A stretch of 64,000 bases of DNA from an uncultured Clostridia bacterium (GCA_934465535.1 CAKSKV010000007.1:37329-101328); one strand, 5' to 3'. Positions 7,762 through 16,854 are shown, counted from the stretch's first letter. Notes: generated from the sequence alone by a model not told the origin. Translations and numbers: made by a program.

Positions 7762-8310
7762 TCAATTCTCCTTTGGGGTGAGCAGCAGCAGCGAACGGCG
7801 TCCGTAGGCGCGGCTGCGCAGAATTTCGTAGCAGGAAAGCACGCCGGGCGGCAGGGGCTTATCGTGCTCCAGCACCAGCACGCCGCCGGGGGCAAGCAGG
7901 GCGCAGCGGTCGATTTCGCGCTCGAGGGCCTCATAGAGGCCGGAGCTGTACGGCGGGTCGGCAAGGATGATGTCAAAGCGGCGGCCCCGCGCGCTTAAGG
8001 AGGATACGGCGGACTGCCAGTCGCACAGCAGCACCTCAGCCTCCTGCCCCAGCAGGGCAAGGTTTTTGCCGGTAAGGGCGCAGCTGGCGGGAGAGGAATC
8101 CGCAAAGACGCAGGAGGCGGCCCCCCGCGAGAGGGTTTCGATGCCCAGCTGTCCCGTGCCGCAGAAAAGCTCCAGCACCGAAGCGCCGGGCAGACGCGCG
8201 CCCAGCATATCCATGAGGGCTTCCTTTACAAGCCCGGCGGTGGGGCGCACATTCTGCCCCTGAGGGGAGAGAAGGCTGCGTCCGCGCCATTTTCCGGAGG
8301 AAACTCTCAT
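7762..8310 (-). CDS. rsmD: 16S rRNA (guanine-966 N2)-methyltransferase RsmD
   Basis: A 182-residue SAM-dependent methyltransferase. It begins MRVSSGKWRGRSL (family norm MRVIsG..kGr.L), followed by RPTAGLVKEALMDML, the SAM loop VLELFCGTGQLGIE and the catalytic DPPY motif in ILADPPYSSGLYE. RsmD methylates G966 of 16S rRNA in the 30S subunit. The start codon overlaps the stop of the preceding membrane-protein gene by four bases. Residue pattern and length are complete. Confidence 0.95.
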   Translation of the reverse strand: MRVSSGKWRGRSLLSPQGQNVRPTAGLVKEALMDMLGARLPGASVLELFCGTGQLGIETLSRGAASCVFADSSPASCALTGKNLALLGQEAEVLLCDWQSAVSSLSARGRRFDIILADPPYSSGLYEALEREIDRCALLAPGGVLVLEHDKPLPPGVLSCYEILRSRAYGRRSLLLLTPKEN

Positions 8311-9113
8311 GGCGTATCCTCCGTTTCGGGCCGTGCGGCGTCTTGCTGCGTATCGGCTTGCCGTGCGGCGGCATCGGGTGCTGTATCGGGGGATCCGCCT
8401 GCGGGAGTGTTTTCCGATTCGTCCTGAGGCAGCATCTTATAGCGGTGATCCTTGGGGAAATAGCGCGTTTGCATATTTTCCGGAACCTCGGAGGCGCGCT
8501 TTTTGAAGCCGAGGATATAGCACACGCCGCTTACCGCTATAAACAGGAGGATGGGTATAAAGAACAGATAGGGGGTGACGGTGCCCGCTGCGCCGAAATA
8601 GCCGAAGGAGGCGCGGGTGGGCATGCCGTAGAAGAACACGGCATTGGCGTCCACGGGGGAGAGCAGCAGCAAAAGCGGAGCGGCCGACATGAAAAGCATG
8701 TAGAGGATATTATAGAGGGTGTCGGTAAGGGAGGCGCAGTGCTTTTCCCAGCCGTTAAAGGCAAGAACGGTGCACACAACGGTGAGAACGGCCGGTATAA
8801 GCATGGCTATTATGCCGGCGGCGAAGCCCTTGAAGGGGTGATACAGCTCGGCGCGGGCTTTTTCCAGCTGCTCCTTGCTGCCCCGGCCGCGCACATAGGT
8901 TATGACGGCGCGGCAATCCTTTTCGCCCCAGCGGCCGCAGTTATCCCACAGAAGGCCGGCTTCAAAGAGCATAAACGCGCCCCCTGCGACCAGCTTGAGA
9001 GGGGTGCTTATCTGCACGCTCAGTATTATGGAAAGGCCTATGAGGGTGAACACCACCACGGCGGCAAATATAAGCATGAGCTTAAGGGCAAATTTAAGGG
9101 TATCCTTTATCAT
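8307..9113 (-). CDS. Uncharacterised membrane protein (268 aa)
   Basis: Five or so hydrophobic stretches are visible: residues 8-33, 38-55, 96-118, 132-150 and 180-200. These are followed by a hydrophilic, Asp/Glu/Pro/Ala-rich tail of about 60 residues likely to be disordered and cytoplasmic. I recognise no domain. The gene is coupled to rsmD by an ATGA overlap and follows the cyclo-ligase gene by 28 bases, so it travels in a housekeeping operon (alr, cyclo-ligase, this gene, rsmD, coaD). Its role is unknown. Confidence 0.7.
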   Translation of the reverse strand: MIKDTLKFALKLMLIFAAVVVFTLIGLSIILSVQISTPLKLVAGGAFMLFEAGLLWDNCGRWGEKDCRAVITYVRGRGSKEQLEKARAELYHPFKGFAAGIIAMLIPAVLTVVCTVLAFNGWEKHCASLTDTLYNILYMLFMSAAPLLLLLSPVDANAVFFYGMPTRASFGYFGAAGTVTPYLFFIPILLFIAVSGVCYILGFKKRASEVPENMQTRYFPKDHRYKMLPQDESENTPAGGSPDTAPDAAARQADTQQDAARPETEDTP

Positions 9114-9141
9114 GGCAAATTCCTTTCACGGACGGCGCCGT

Positions 9142-9663
9142 TCAGATTATTTCCTCCTGAGTGAATATACGGTGCAGGGGCACATCATGCGCTTTGGGTG
9201 TAAAATCGTGCTCCTGAGCGGCAAAGGCGGCTCCGAAGAACAGGGCGGAGCTGCCGGCAAGCAGGCGGTCGTAGCAGCCTGCTCCGTAGCCCATACGGTA
9301 GCGGCCGCGGTTGAAGGCCAGCATGGGGCAGATTATGATCTGGGGCACTGCGGCCTCGCCCGCCGGCTCCAGCATGCCGAAGGCCCCCTTTGACAGCCTG
9401 CCGTCAAAGATGCAGGGGGTTATTATATGGGTGTTTTTATCGCAGCGGGGAAGCAGCACCTGCTTGCCTTTACGCCGGGCGGCAAGCATGAGGGGCTCAA
9501 GGTTTACCTCGCTGCCTGCGGGCATATAGAACATTATGCTTTCGGCGCGGTCAAAATAGGGGTCTAAGGCTATGGCGCTGCATATGGCAAGGGAGCATTG
9601 CATGCGGTCCTCCTCCCGGAGGGCGTTGCGGCGCTGCAGGAGCTCCCTGCGTTCAGCGTCCAC
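9142..9663 (-). CDS. 5-formyltetrahydrofolate cyclo-ligase
   Basis: Converts 5-formyl-THF to 5,10-methenyl-THF with ATP, recycling an inactive folate. The N-terminus AERRELLQRRNALREEDR matches the family's basic ATP-binding region and YRMGYGAGCYDRLL is its C-terminal signature (normally RLGYGgGyYDR). A longer frame exists, but the GTG at 9663 gives a 173-residue protein of usual length, has AAGGTG about six bases upstream and overlaps the alr stop by 11 bases. Together with fhs in the same window it points to active one-carbon folate metabolism. Confidence 0.88.
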   Translation of the reverse strand: MDAERRELLQRRNALREEDRMQCSLAICSAIALDPYFDRAESIMFYMPAGSEVNLEPLMLAARRKGKQVLLPRCDKNTHIITPCIFDGRLSKGAFGMLEPAGEAAVPQIIICPMLAFNRGRYRMGYGAGCYDRLLAGSSALFFGAAFAAQEHDFTPKAHDVPLHRIFTQEEII

Positions 9664-10771
9664 AGTACACCTTGGGCACCCGTTTGGATATGCCCAGAAG
9701 TATCTCGTAGCTGATGGTGGAGCAGATATCCGCCATTTCGTCCGCCCATATATGGGTTTCGCCCTGAGCGCCGATGAGGGTGACAAGCTCGCCGGAGGAG
9801 GCCTGAGGGATGTCGGTGATATCCACCATCATCTGATCCATGCACACCTTGCCGCAGATGGGGGCTTTTTTGCCGCATATGACGCAATAGCCGCGGTTGC
9901 TGTTGGCGCGGCGGTAGCCGTCGCCGTAGCCGATGGGCACCACGCCGATGCGCATATCCCGCGGGGCGATAAAGCTGCGGGAATAGCCTATGCTTTGCCC
10001 GGCGGGCACCTGCTTTACCTGCGTGAGCCGACTTTCAAGGCGCAGTGCGGGGCGCAGGGAGAGAGTGTGCTTTACATCGGGGGAGGGGTAGTAGCCGTAG
10101 ATGGCGATGCCGGGGCGCACCATATCGTAGCGCAGGTCGGGGCAGTCTATAAGCGCGCCGGAGCAGGAGGCGTGACGCAGGAGGTTGGTATAGCCCGCGC
10201 TTTTAAGCAGGGCAAGCATTTCCTCGAAGCGCTGAGCCTGACGGTAGGTGAAGCTTTTATCCCAGCTGTCGCTGGCGGCGAAGTGGGTAAAGGCCCCGGT
10301 GCAGTGCACATGGGGGGCGTTTTTAAGGGCGCAGACAAGCTCGCGAAGCTCGTCAAGGCTCTGCACGCCAAGGCGTTCCATGCCGGTATCCAGCTTTATA
10401 TGCACATTTACATCGGTTTGAGCACGGTTTGCGGCGTGCTCCAGCACGCGGACACATTCGGGGTCGTAGACGGTTTGGGTTATGCCGTATTTTACGGTAT
10501 CGGCTGCGCTTTGTTCAAAGCAGGCGCCCACGCAGAGTATGGGCAGCTCTATACCGGCGCGGCGCAGAAGCACGCCCTCCTCAGCGGTGGCCACGCCCAA
10601 GGCGTAGGCTCCGGCCTGAGCGCAGGCCTCGGCGACGGGGACAAGACCGTGTCCGTAGGCATCGGCCTTGACCATGCACATCATTTTTGTGCCCTCCACA
10701 TGGCGGCTCAGGGCGCGCACATTGTGACGGATGCTTTCAAGATCCACATAAGCAACGGTGGGTCGGCTCAT
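9653..10771 (-). CDS. alr: Alanine racemase
   Basis: A PLP-dependent enzyme making D-alanine for peptidoglycan. The protein has 372 residues. K35 in MVKADAYGHG is the PLP lysine; the C-terminal beta domain carries IGYGDGYRR and CGKVCMDQMMVD, where the second catalytic tyrosine region lies. I chose the ATG at 10771 because TCAGGAG lies eight to nine bases upstream and the product then starts like other Alr proteins (MSRPTVAYVDL). Its stop lies inside the cyclo-ligase gene, indicating coupled translation. Confidence 0.95.
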   Translation of the reverse strand: MSRPTVAYVDLESIRHNVRALSRHVEGTKMMCMVKADAYGHGLVPVAEACAQAGAYALGVATAEEGVLLRRAGIELPILCVGACFEQSAADTVKYGITQTVYDPECVRVLEHAANRAQTDVNVHIKLDTGMERLGVQSLDELRELVCALKNAPHVHCTGAFTHFAASDSWDKSFTYRQAQRFEEMLALLKSAGYTNLLRHASCSGALIDCPDLRYDMVRPGIAIYGYYPSPDVKHTLSLRPALRLESRLTQVKQVPAGQSIGYSRSFIAPRDMRIGVVPIGYGDGYRRANSNRGYCVICGKKAPICGKVCMDQMMVDITDIPQASSGELVTLIGAQGETHIWADEMADICSTISYEILLGISKRVPKVYCGR

Positions 10772-10878
10772 AAAATCATCTCCTGACTGAGATATTGAAA
10801 ATTTTGAAAAGGCGCTTGGGCGGCGCCGCGGTTTATCGGCGCGCCGCAAGACGCGGGGGAAACGCCTGCGCGGAGGGA

Positions 10879-11310
10879 TCAGAGCTTTTTTACCTGCTCC
10901 TGAGTGACAAGCTCGATGCCGGCCTTTTCCAGCAGATCAACGGCCTTTTCCACGGGGGTGACCTTGAACATTATAAGGGCGTTTTTGCCCTGATGACGCA
11001 CGAAGGAATAGAGGTATTCCACGGATATATCGCCGCGGGAGAAAATTTCCAGAACATCGGACAGCCCGCCGGGGGTATCGGGAACAACGACGCCCAGCAC
11101 GCGGGTGGTGGAAACCATGAAGCCGGCGGCGCGCAGGGCCTTTTCCGCGCCGGGGGTATCGTTTACTATGGCGCGCATTATGCCGTAATCCGCGGTGTCG
11201 GCTATGGAAAGGGCGACAAGGTCGATGCCGTTATCGGCAAGGATGCGGGTAAGGGAGGAAAGGCGACCTTTTTTGTTTTCCATAAACACTGAGATCTGAT
11301 CGATGAACAT
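10879..11310 (-). CDS. Tandem ACT-domain protein
   Basis: A protein of 143 residues made of two ACT domains (about 1-68 and 70-140): FIDQISVFMENKKGRLSSL opens the first and VLGVVVPDTPGGLSDVL the second. Stand-alone double-ACT proteins bind amino acids and commonly sit beside phenylacetate-CoA ligase and indolepyruvate oxidoreductase genes in anaerobes. Here the gene lies downstream of paaK-iorB-iorA-paaK on the same strand, so it is probably a sensor of aromatic or branched-chain amino acids for that pathway. That role is inference; there is no DNA-binding or catalytic domain. AAGGAG precedes the start. Confidence 0.85.
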   Translation of the reverse strand: MFIDQISVFMENKKGRLSSLTRILADNGIDLVALSIADTADYGIMRAIVNDTPGAEKALRAAGFMVSTTRVLGVVVPDTPGGLSDVLEIFSRGDISVEYLYSFVRHQGKNALIMFKVTPVEKAVDLLEKAGIELVTQEQVKKL

Positions 11311-11581
11311 ATTATCACTCCTTTTTGATATTTATGCAGGGAAAGCGGCGCTTGTGTCAAAGGGCTGCGACGGAGACGCTTTTTGCGCCGTGAAGGCGCC
11401 TGCGCTGAGGCGCGGAGGACTTGCACCGGCCTTGCGGGCAGGCGCATGGGCGGACGGCCCGGCAGGGGCGTCCGGGGAGGCCGGAGGCCCACGGCGCGGG
11501 GATGCTGCCGATTATTGCATTTGCCGTGGCATTGCTGTTGATACTGCTCATCATGATACCATGGCATTACGGCATTACTTA

Positions 11582-12880
11582 TTATTTATTGCGGTTATCC
11601 TGTACGCGCTTTGCTTTGCCCTCGCTGCGCGGCAGGGAATGAGGCTCCACCAGACGCACCTTGGCGGAGATGCCCAGCATGGTGAGGATGCGCTGCTTGA
11701 TTTTGCGCTCCACCTCTTCGATATGGCGTACCTCGTCGGAGAAGAGCTGCTGACTCATTTCCACCTGTACCTCAAGGGTGTCGGAGTTGTTTTCGCGGTT
11801 TACGACAAGCAGGTAATGGGGAGCAAGCTCGCCCATTTCTATAAGGATGGTTTCCACCTGCGTGGGGAATACATTTACGCCGCGCACCACTATCATATCG
11901 TCGGAACGCCCCATTATGCGCTGCATACGGCGGTGTGTTCTGCCGCAGGGGCAGGGAGAGGCGTCAAGGGAGGAAAGGTCGCGGGTGCGGTAGCGCAGCA
12001 GGGGCATGCCCTCCTTGGCGATGGTGGTAAACACAAGCTCGCCGGTCTGGCCGTCGGGCAGAGGAGCGCCGGTTTCGGGGTCGATGATCTCGGGGAAGAA
12101 GCAGTCCTCCGCTACATGGAGGCCGTTATGCTCGGTACATTCCACGGATACACCGGGACCGGTGATCTCGCTTAGGCCGTAGATATCAAAGCATTTGATG
12201 CCCAGACGCTTTTCTATATCGCGGCGCATGGCGTCCGTCCATGGCTCGGCGCCGAAGATGCCGCTTTTAAGCTTTATCTGCTCCCGCGGGATGTGCATTT
12301 CCTCTATGGTGTCGGCTATATGGAGGGCATAGGAGGGGGTGCAGCACAGCACGGTGGAGCCGAAATCCCGCATCAGGCGAACCTGACGCTCGGTGTTGCC
12401 CGCGGAGGTGGGCACAACGGTGGCCCCCACGCGTTCCGCGCCGTAGTGTGCGCCCAGACCGCCGGTGAACAGGCCGTAGCCGTAGGCGATTTGTACTACG
12501 GCGCGGCGGTCAGCTCCGGCTGAGGTCATGGCGCGCGCCATGACCTCAGCCCAGGTGTCGATGTCCTTTTGCGTATATCCCACTACCGTTAGGCGGCCTG
12601 TGGTGCCGCTGGAGGCCTGAAGCCGCACTATATCCTCTATGGGGGCGGCAAAAAGGCCGTAGGGGTAATTGTCGCGAAGGTCATCCTTTACGGTGAAAGG
12701 GAGAAGGGTGATATCGTCTATTGAACGGATATCCTCCGGCTTGACTCCGGCGGCGTTCATTTTTTCGCGGTAGAAGGGGACATTGTCGTACACGCGCCGG
12801 ACGGTATTTTTAAGACGCTCGCTTTGAAGCCTGCGAAGCTCCCCGCGCGGCATAAGCTCGTCGGTTTTGTTCCATATCAT
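11582..12880 (-). CDS. paaK: Phenylacetate-CoA ligase family protein (second copy)
   Basis: An AMP-forming acyl-CoA ligase of 432 residues in the PaaK family. The P-loop is SSGTTGRLTVVGYT, followed by YGLSEITGPG (A5 motif), LLRYRTRDL and GRSDDMIVVRGVNVFP. The lysine near the C-terminus (SEGKAKRV) is the adenylation residue. PaaK joins phenylacetate and related aryl acids to CoA. In a fermenting anaerobe beside IorAB it could run in reverse, making ATP from the aryl-acetyl-CoA that IorAB releases; that direction is inference. AAAGGAG lies 12-13 bases before the ATG, a longer spacing than usual. It resembles the first copy (15401-16699) over its full length. Confidence 0.88.
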   Translation of the reverse strand: MIWNKTDELMPRGELRRLQSERLKNTVRRVYDNVPFYREKMNAAGVKPEDIRSIDDITLLPFTVKDDLRDNYPYGLFAAPIEDIVRLQASSGTTGRLTVVGYTQKDIDTWAEVMARAMTSAGADRRAVVQIAYGYGLFTGGLGAHYGAERVGATVVPTSAGNTERQVRLMRDFGSTVLCCTPSYALHIADTIEEMHIPREQIKLKSGIFGAEPWTDAMRRDIEKRLGIKCFDIYGLSEITGPGVSVECTEHNGLHVAEDCFFPEIIDPETGAPLPDGQTGELVFTTIAKEGMPLLRYRTRDLSSLDASPCPCGRTHRRMQRIMGRSDDMIVVRGVNVFPTQVETILIEMGELAPHYLLVVNRENNSDTLEVQVEMSQQLFSDEVRHIEEVERKIKQRILTMLGISAKVRLVEPHSLPRSEGKAKRVQDNRNK

Positions 12881-12948
12881 GACGGCTGTATTGCTCCTTT
12901 TGTATTTTGTATTGTGTCTTTTAGATTTATATCGGTTTACTTGTATGT

Positions 12949-13602
12949 TTATTTGTCGGTTTGCGTGCCGGAGTGCTTATTCTGCTTATTGCAGCCTGCG
13001 GCGAAGCCCTTTTCAAAGGCGGCAAGGTTGATATCCACGGTTTTTGCCGGGACAAGGGCGCGCACGGCCTCCAGCCAGTGTGCCTTTTCCACCTCGGTGG
13101 AGGCGGCAAGCACGCCCAGCATGACGGTGTTTACGCACTTGGGGTTGCCGGCTTCAAGGGCGGCGGAGAGGGCATCCACGGCGGTAAAATCGACATTTTT
13201 TGCCTTAAGAGTGCCCAGAATATCCTCGGGATAGGTGCAGCTGCCGCTTATTACGGGCATGGGCAGTATCTGCTGGGTGTTTATAAGCATTCTGCCGCCC
13301 TTTTTAAGGTAGGGCAGGGCGCGAAGGGCCTCCAGAAGCTCGAAGGCCAGCACGATATCGGCCTGACCCTTTTCGATGATGGGGGAGGCAACGGCATCGC
13401 CCATGCGGACATAGGTTACCACGCTGCCGCCGCGCTGGCTCATGCCGTGAACCTCGCTCACGGTTACATCACTGTAAAGCTCGCTGCCTATGCGGCCCAA
13501 GACGCGGCTGGCAAGCAGGGTGCCCTGCCCGCCTACGCCGACTATCACTATGCTCTGACCGGCGGGGGCGGAAAGTTCGGTATGCTGTGTGCTTGCTGTC
13601 AT
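12949..13602 (-). CDS. iorB: Indolepyruvate:ferredoxin oxidoreductase beta subunit
   Basis: A 217-residue member of the pyruvate/ketoisovalerate oxidoreductase gamma-like family. The N-terminal IVIVGVGGQGTLLASRVLG is the family hallmark, followed by VHGMSQRGGSVVTYVRMG. IorB pairs with IorA to oxidise aryl pyruvates made by transamination of Trp, Phe and Tyr, giving aryl-acetyl-CoA, CO2 and reduced ferredoxin. AAGGAGG precedes the start and actually forms part of the last codons of iorA. The iorA stop is one base away, so the subunits are made in step. Confidence 0.92.
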   Translation of the reverse strand: MTASTQHTELSAPAGQSIVIVGVGGQGTLLASRVLGRIGSELYSDVTVSEVHGMSQRGGSVVTYVRMGDAVASPIIEKGQADIVLAFELLEALRALPYLKKGGRMLINTQQILPMPVISGSCTYPEDILGTLKAKNVDFTAVDALSAALEAGNPKCVNTVMLGVLAASTEVEKAHWLEAVRALVPAKTVDINLAAFEKGFAAGCNKQNKHSGTQTDK

Positions 13603-13603
13603 G

Positions 13604-15325
13604 TTACATTTCCTCCTTCACTATGGCGCCCTTGGGGCAGACGGATGCGCAGAGACCGCAGCCGTTGCAGAGGGATATATCCACGCGTGCGCGGCCGGCT
13701 TCAAAGATAAGAGCGGGGCAGGCTATGCCCATGCAGCGGCGGCAGCCGATGCAGCTTTGCGTTACGCGCAGGGGTGCCGTGCGTGCTTTGCTCAGCAGTG
13801 CGCAGGGACGGCGCGCGATTACTACGGAGGGGCCGTCAAAGGCAAGGGAGGAAAGCACGGCCTCGCGCAGGGCGGGCATATCAAAGGGATCCACGGTTTT
13901 TACATCGCTTACGCCCAAAGCGCGGCAGAGCTGCTCAAGGTTGACGGCGGGAGCGGCATCGCCCCGGATATCCTTGCCGGTTGCGGGGTTTTGCTGGTGA
14001 CCCGTCATGCCGGTGATGGAGTTATCAAGAATAATGACGGTGGAGCGACCCTTGTTGTACACTATGTTCATAAGCCCGGTTATGCCGGAGTGAAGGAAGG
14101 TGGAATCGCCTATTACGGCCACGGTGCGGGCGGGGTCGACGGCTCCGGAGCGGTCCAGCCCGTGGGCCATGGAGATGCCGGCGCCCATGCAGACGCAGGC
14201 GTCGATGGCGCTTAGCGGCGCGGCTGCGCCGAGGGTGTAGCAGCCGATATCGCCCATGACGGTAAGCTTCATTTTGCCCAAGGTATAGAACACGGCGCGG
14301 TGCGGGCAGCCGGGGCAAAGCACCGGCGGACGGGCGGGCAGGACGCCGGAATCGTCGTACTCGGGCACGGGGCGGCCCAGTGCTGCGGCTATCATGGCGG
14401 CGCTGTATTCGCCCTGAAGAGTGAAGAGCTCCTTGCCGCGGCAGGGGATGCCCAAAGCGCGGACATGCTGCTGGATGATGGGTTCAAGCTCCTCGGCGAT
14501 TATAAGGTCGTCTACGCTTGCGGCGAAGCTGCGGATAAGCTCATCGGGCAGGGGATAGCACATGCCTATCTTAAGGAAGGAGGCATCGGGCAGCGCCTGA
14601 GCGGCGTAGCGGTATACCGCGCCGGAGCAGATGATGCCGGTTTTCCCTCCGGGGAGGATGCGGTTGATATCGGAAAAGGTGTTGCAATCCGCCGCAAGGC
14701 GTTTTTCCCGCTTTTCCACTTCAAGGTGGCGGGCGCGGGCAAAGCCGGGCATCATGGTGTATTTTGCGGTTTCCTTTTTATATGGGATGAGAACGGGGCC
14801 GTGTGCGGCAGCGCGCTCCACAAGACCTTGGGAGTGCGCTATTCTGGTGGTCAGACGCAGAAACACGGGGGTGTCGTACTGTTCGCTTATTTCAAAGGCG
14901 CGGCGGCAGAAATCATAACATTCCTGGCTGGAGGCGGGCTCAAGCATGGGAATGTGCGCGCTCATGGCGTAATAGCGGCTGTCCTGCTCGTTTTGGGAGG
15001 AGTGCATGCCGGGGTCGTCTGCCACAACTATGACAAGACCTGCGCGAACGCCGGTATAGGCGGCGGTGAACACGGGGTCGGCGGCGACATTTAGGCCGAC
15101 ATGCTTCATGCAGCACATGGCGCGTGCGCCGCCTATTGCGGCACCAACGGCGGTTTCCGCCGCCACCTTCTCGTTGGGCGCCCATTCTATGTGGCGGGAG
15201 CGGTCCTTTGCGGCAAATTCGGTGATTTCGGTGCTGGGGGTTCCGGGATATGAGGATAAAAGCGCAACGCCCGCGTCCAAAGCGCCGAGGGCGACGGCCT
15301 CGTTTCCTATCATAAGTGTTGACAT
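13604..15325 (-). CDS. iorA: Indolepyruvate:ferredoxin oxidoreductase alpha subunit
   Basis: The 573-residue catalytic subunit. It begins MSTLMIGNEAVALGALDAGV, with SSYPGTPSTEI of the pyrimidine-binding domain. The TPP site is LCPGCPHRAVFYTLG plus GDIGCYTLGAAAPL and MGAGISMAHG. The C-terminus has two ferredoxin-type cluster motifs, CIGCRRCMGIACP (a longer spacing before the last Cys, usual for IorA) and CNGCGLCASVCP. The order pyrimidine-binding, TPP-binding, 2x[4Fe-4S] is that of archaeal and clostridial IorA. It supplies reduced ferredoxin to the cell and arylacetyl-CoA to the flanking PaaK enzymes. Confidence 0.95.
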   Translation of the reverse strand: MSTLMIGNEAVALGALDAGVALLSSYPGTPSTEITEFAAKDRSRHIEWAPNEKVAAETAVGAAIGGARAMCCMKHVGLNVAADPVFTAAYTGVRAGLVIVVADDPGMHSSQNEQDSRYYAMSAHIPMLEPASSQECYDFCRRAFEISEQYDTPVFLRLTTRIAHSQGLVERAAAHGPVLIPYKKETAKYTMMPGFARARHLEVEKREKRLAADCNTFSDINRILPGGKTGIICSGAVYRYAAQALPDASFLKIGMCYPLPDELIRSFAASVDDLIIAEELEPIIQQHVRALGIPCRGKELFTLQGEYSAAMIAAALGRPVPEYDDSGVLPARPPVLCPGCPHRAVFYTLGKMKLTVMGDIGCYTLGAAAPLSAIDACVCMGAGISMAHGLDRSGAVDPARTVAVIGDSTFLHSGITGLMNIVYNKGRSTVIILDNSITGMTGHQQNPATGKDIRGDAAPAVNLEQLCRALGVSDVKTVDPFDMPALREAVLSSLAFDGPSVVIARRPCALLSKARTAPLRVTQSCIGCRRCMGIACPALIFEAGRARVDISLCNGCGLCASVCPKGAIVKEEM

Positions 15326-15400
15326 TTTTTATCTCCTGACGCCCCGAGAGGGGCTGTGAATTTGATTTTTATGTTTTTGCCGTATGCGCAAAGGAAGCGT

Positions 15401-16699
15401 TTACAGCTTGCGCATATCGGTTACATGCTTGCCCTTGCCCTCAAAGCGCTTGAGGGTGTGAGGCTCCACAAGGCGCACGCGCGCGTCCAGCTGAAGGGTG
15501 ACGCGCAGGCGGGAACGGATGCTGTTCTGCATTTCCTCAAGGCTTGCGTAGTTTTCCAGCATGCTTTCCTCCACGGGCTCCACCAGTATTTCCAGGGTGT
15601 CAAGATAGCCCTCGCGGCGCACGATGATCTCGTAATGCGGGCCGATATAGGGTATTTTGAGCAGCACCTCCTCAATTTGGGAGGGGAACACATTTACGCC
15701 GCGGATTATGAGCATATCGTCGGAGCGGCCGCGTATGGCGCTGTGGCGCACGGTGGTGCGGCCGCAGGCGCAGGGGGAATAGTCAAGGGAGGTTATATCC
15801 TTGGTGCGGTAACGCAGCATGGGCAGCCCGGTTTTTTCCAGCGGGGTAAGCACCAGCTCGCCCTCGGCGCCCTCGGGAAGCACCTCGCCGGTTTCTGGGT
15901 TTATGATCTCGGGATAGAAATAATCCTCATTTATATGCTGGCCGCATTTGTATACGCATTCGCCGGAAACACCCGGCCCTAAAACCTCGCTTAAGCCGTA
16001 GTTCTGTGTGGCCGTTATGCCAAGACGGCGCTCCAGCTCCTCGCGCATGGCTTCGGTCATGCCCTCGCCGCCGAACATGCCGATTCTTAGGGAAAGCTGA
16101 TCCGCTACGCCCAGACGCTCGGCGGTTTCGGCAAGATACAGGGCGTAGGAGGGGGTGGCCACCAGCAGCGTGGTGCCGAAATCCTTCATTATCATTATCT
16201 GCCGCTCGGTATTGCCGCTGGAAATGGGCACTATGGCGGCGCCAAGGCGCTCAAGACCGTAGTGCAGGCCGAAGGCGCCGGTAAAGAGGGTATAGCCGAA
16301 GGCTATCTGGGCGACATCCTCGTCCGTGGCACCGGCGGCGACGGCAAGGCGCGCAATGCAGCGGCTCCACATATTAAGATCCTCGCGGGTATAGCCCACT
16401 ACGGTGGGCTTGCCGGTGGTGCCGCTGGAGGCGTGGATGCGCACGATGCGCTTCATGGGAACGGCAAAAAGCCCGTAGGGGTAATTTTCGCGCATATCGG
16501 CCTTTGTGGAAAAGGGAATATGGCGTATATCCTCAAGAGTTTGCAAATCGTCGGGATGAAAACCGGCGTTATCCAGTTTCTGTTTGTAGTGGGGTACATT
16601 TTCGTAGGTAAAGCGCACCTGCTTTTGCAGCCGTGCAAGCTGCACCTGCCGCAGCTGCTCTCTGTCGGCAGTTTCGATCTGCCGGTCGTAATAATTCAT
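15401..16699 (-). CDS. paaK: Phenylacetate-CoA ligase family protein (first copy)
   Basis: Same family and same length (432 residues) as the gene at 11582-12880. Motifs are SSGTTGKPTVVGYT, YGLSEVLGPG, MLRYRTKDITSLD, GRSDDMLIIRGVNVFPSQIEE and the C-terminal FEGKGKHV lysine. GAAGGGTGATG lies before the ATG. It is the first gene of the minus-strand operon paaK-iorA-iorB-paaK-ACT. Two different ligases around one IorAB suggest they divide the aryl acids (phenyl-, hydroxyphenyl-, indole-acetate) between them; which takes which is not visible. Confidence 0.9.
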   Translation of the reverse strand: MNYYDRQIETADREQLRQVQLARLQKQVRFTYENVPHYKQKLDNAGFHPDDLQTLEDIRHIPFSTKADMRENYPYGLFAVPMKRIVRIHASSGTTGKPTVVGYTREDLNMWSRCIARLAVAAGATDEDVAQIAFGYTLFTGAFGLHYGLERLGAAIVPISSGNTERQIMIMKDFGTTLLVATPSYALYLAETAERLGVADQLSLRIGMFGGEGMTEAMREELERRLGITATQNYGLSEVLGPGVSGECVYKCGQHINEDYFYPEIINPETGEVLPEGAEGELVLTPLEKTGLPMLRYRTKDITSLDYSPCACGRTTVRHSAIRGRSDDMLIIRGVNVFPSQIEEVLLKIPYIGPHYEIIVRREGYLDTLEILVEPVEESMLENYASLEEMQNSIRSRLRVTLQLDARVRLVEPHTLKRFEGKGKHVTDMRKL

Positions 16700-16785
16700 A
16701 CATCACCCTTCTTTTGTAAAGAAGCACCCTGCCGTACTACCATGCTTCTGCATTGTATATCCGTAAAAACAGATATATATACTTT

Positions 16786-16791
16786 ATTATA
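16786..16791 (-). promoter_or_regulatory. Candidate -10 of the paaK-ior operon promoter
   Basis: On the minus strand TATAAT is preceded at 17 bases by TTTATT, a weak -35, in an AT-rich region about 90 bases upstream of the first paaK start. Confidence 0.4.
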
Positions 16792-16854
16792 ATGCAATAA
16801 CGAATAAAAATAAAGCGGAAAATGCACTTTGCGATTAAAGGGCGAAAAGAGAAA

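Noticed and set aside
11357..11554. Small minus-strand frame in the paaK-ACT gap
   Set aside because: No ribosome binding site, Pro/Arg/Ala-rich composition, no similarity that I recognise.
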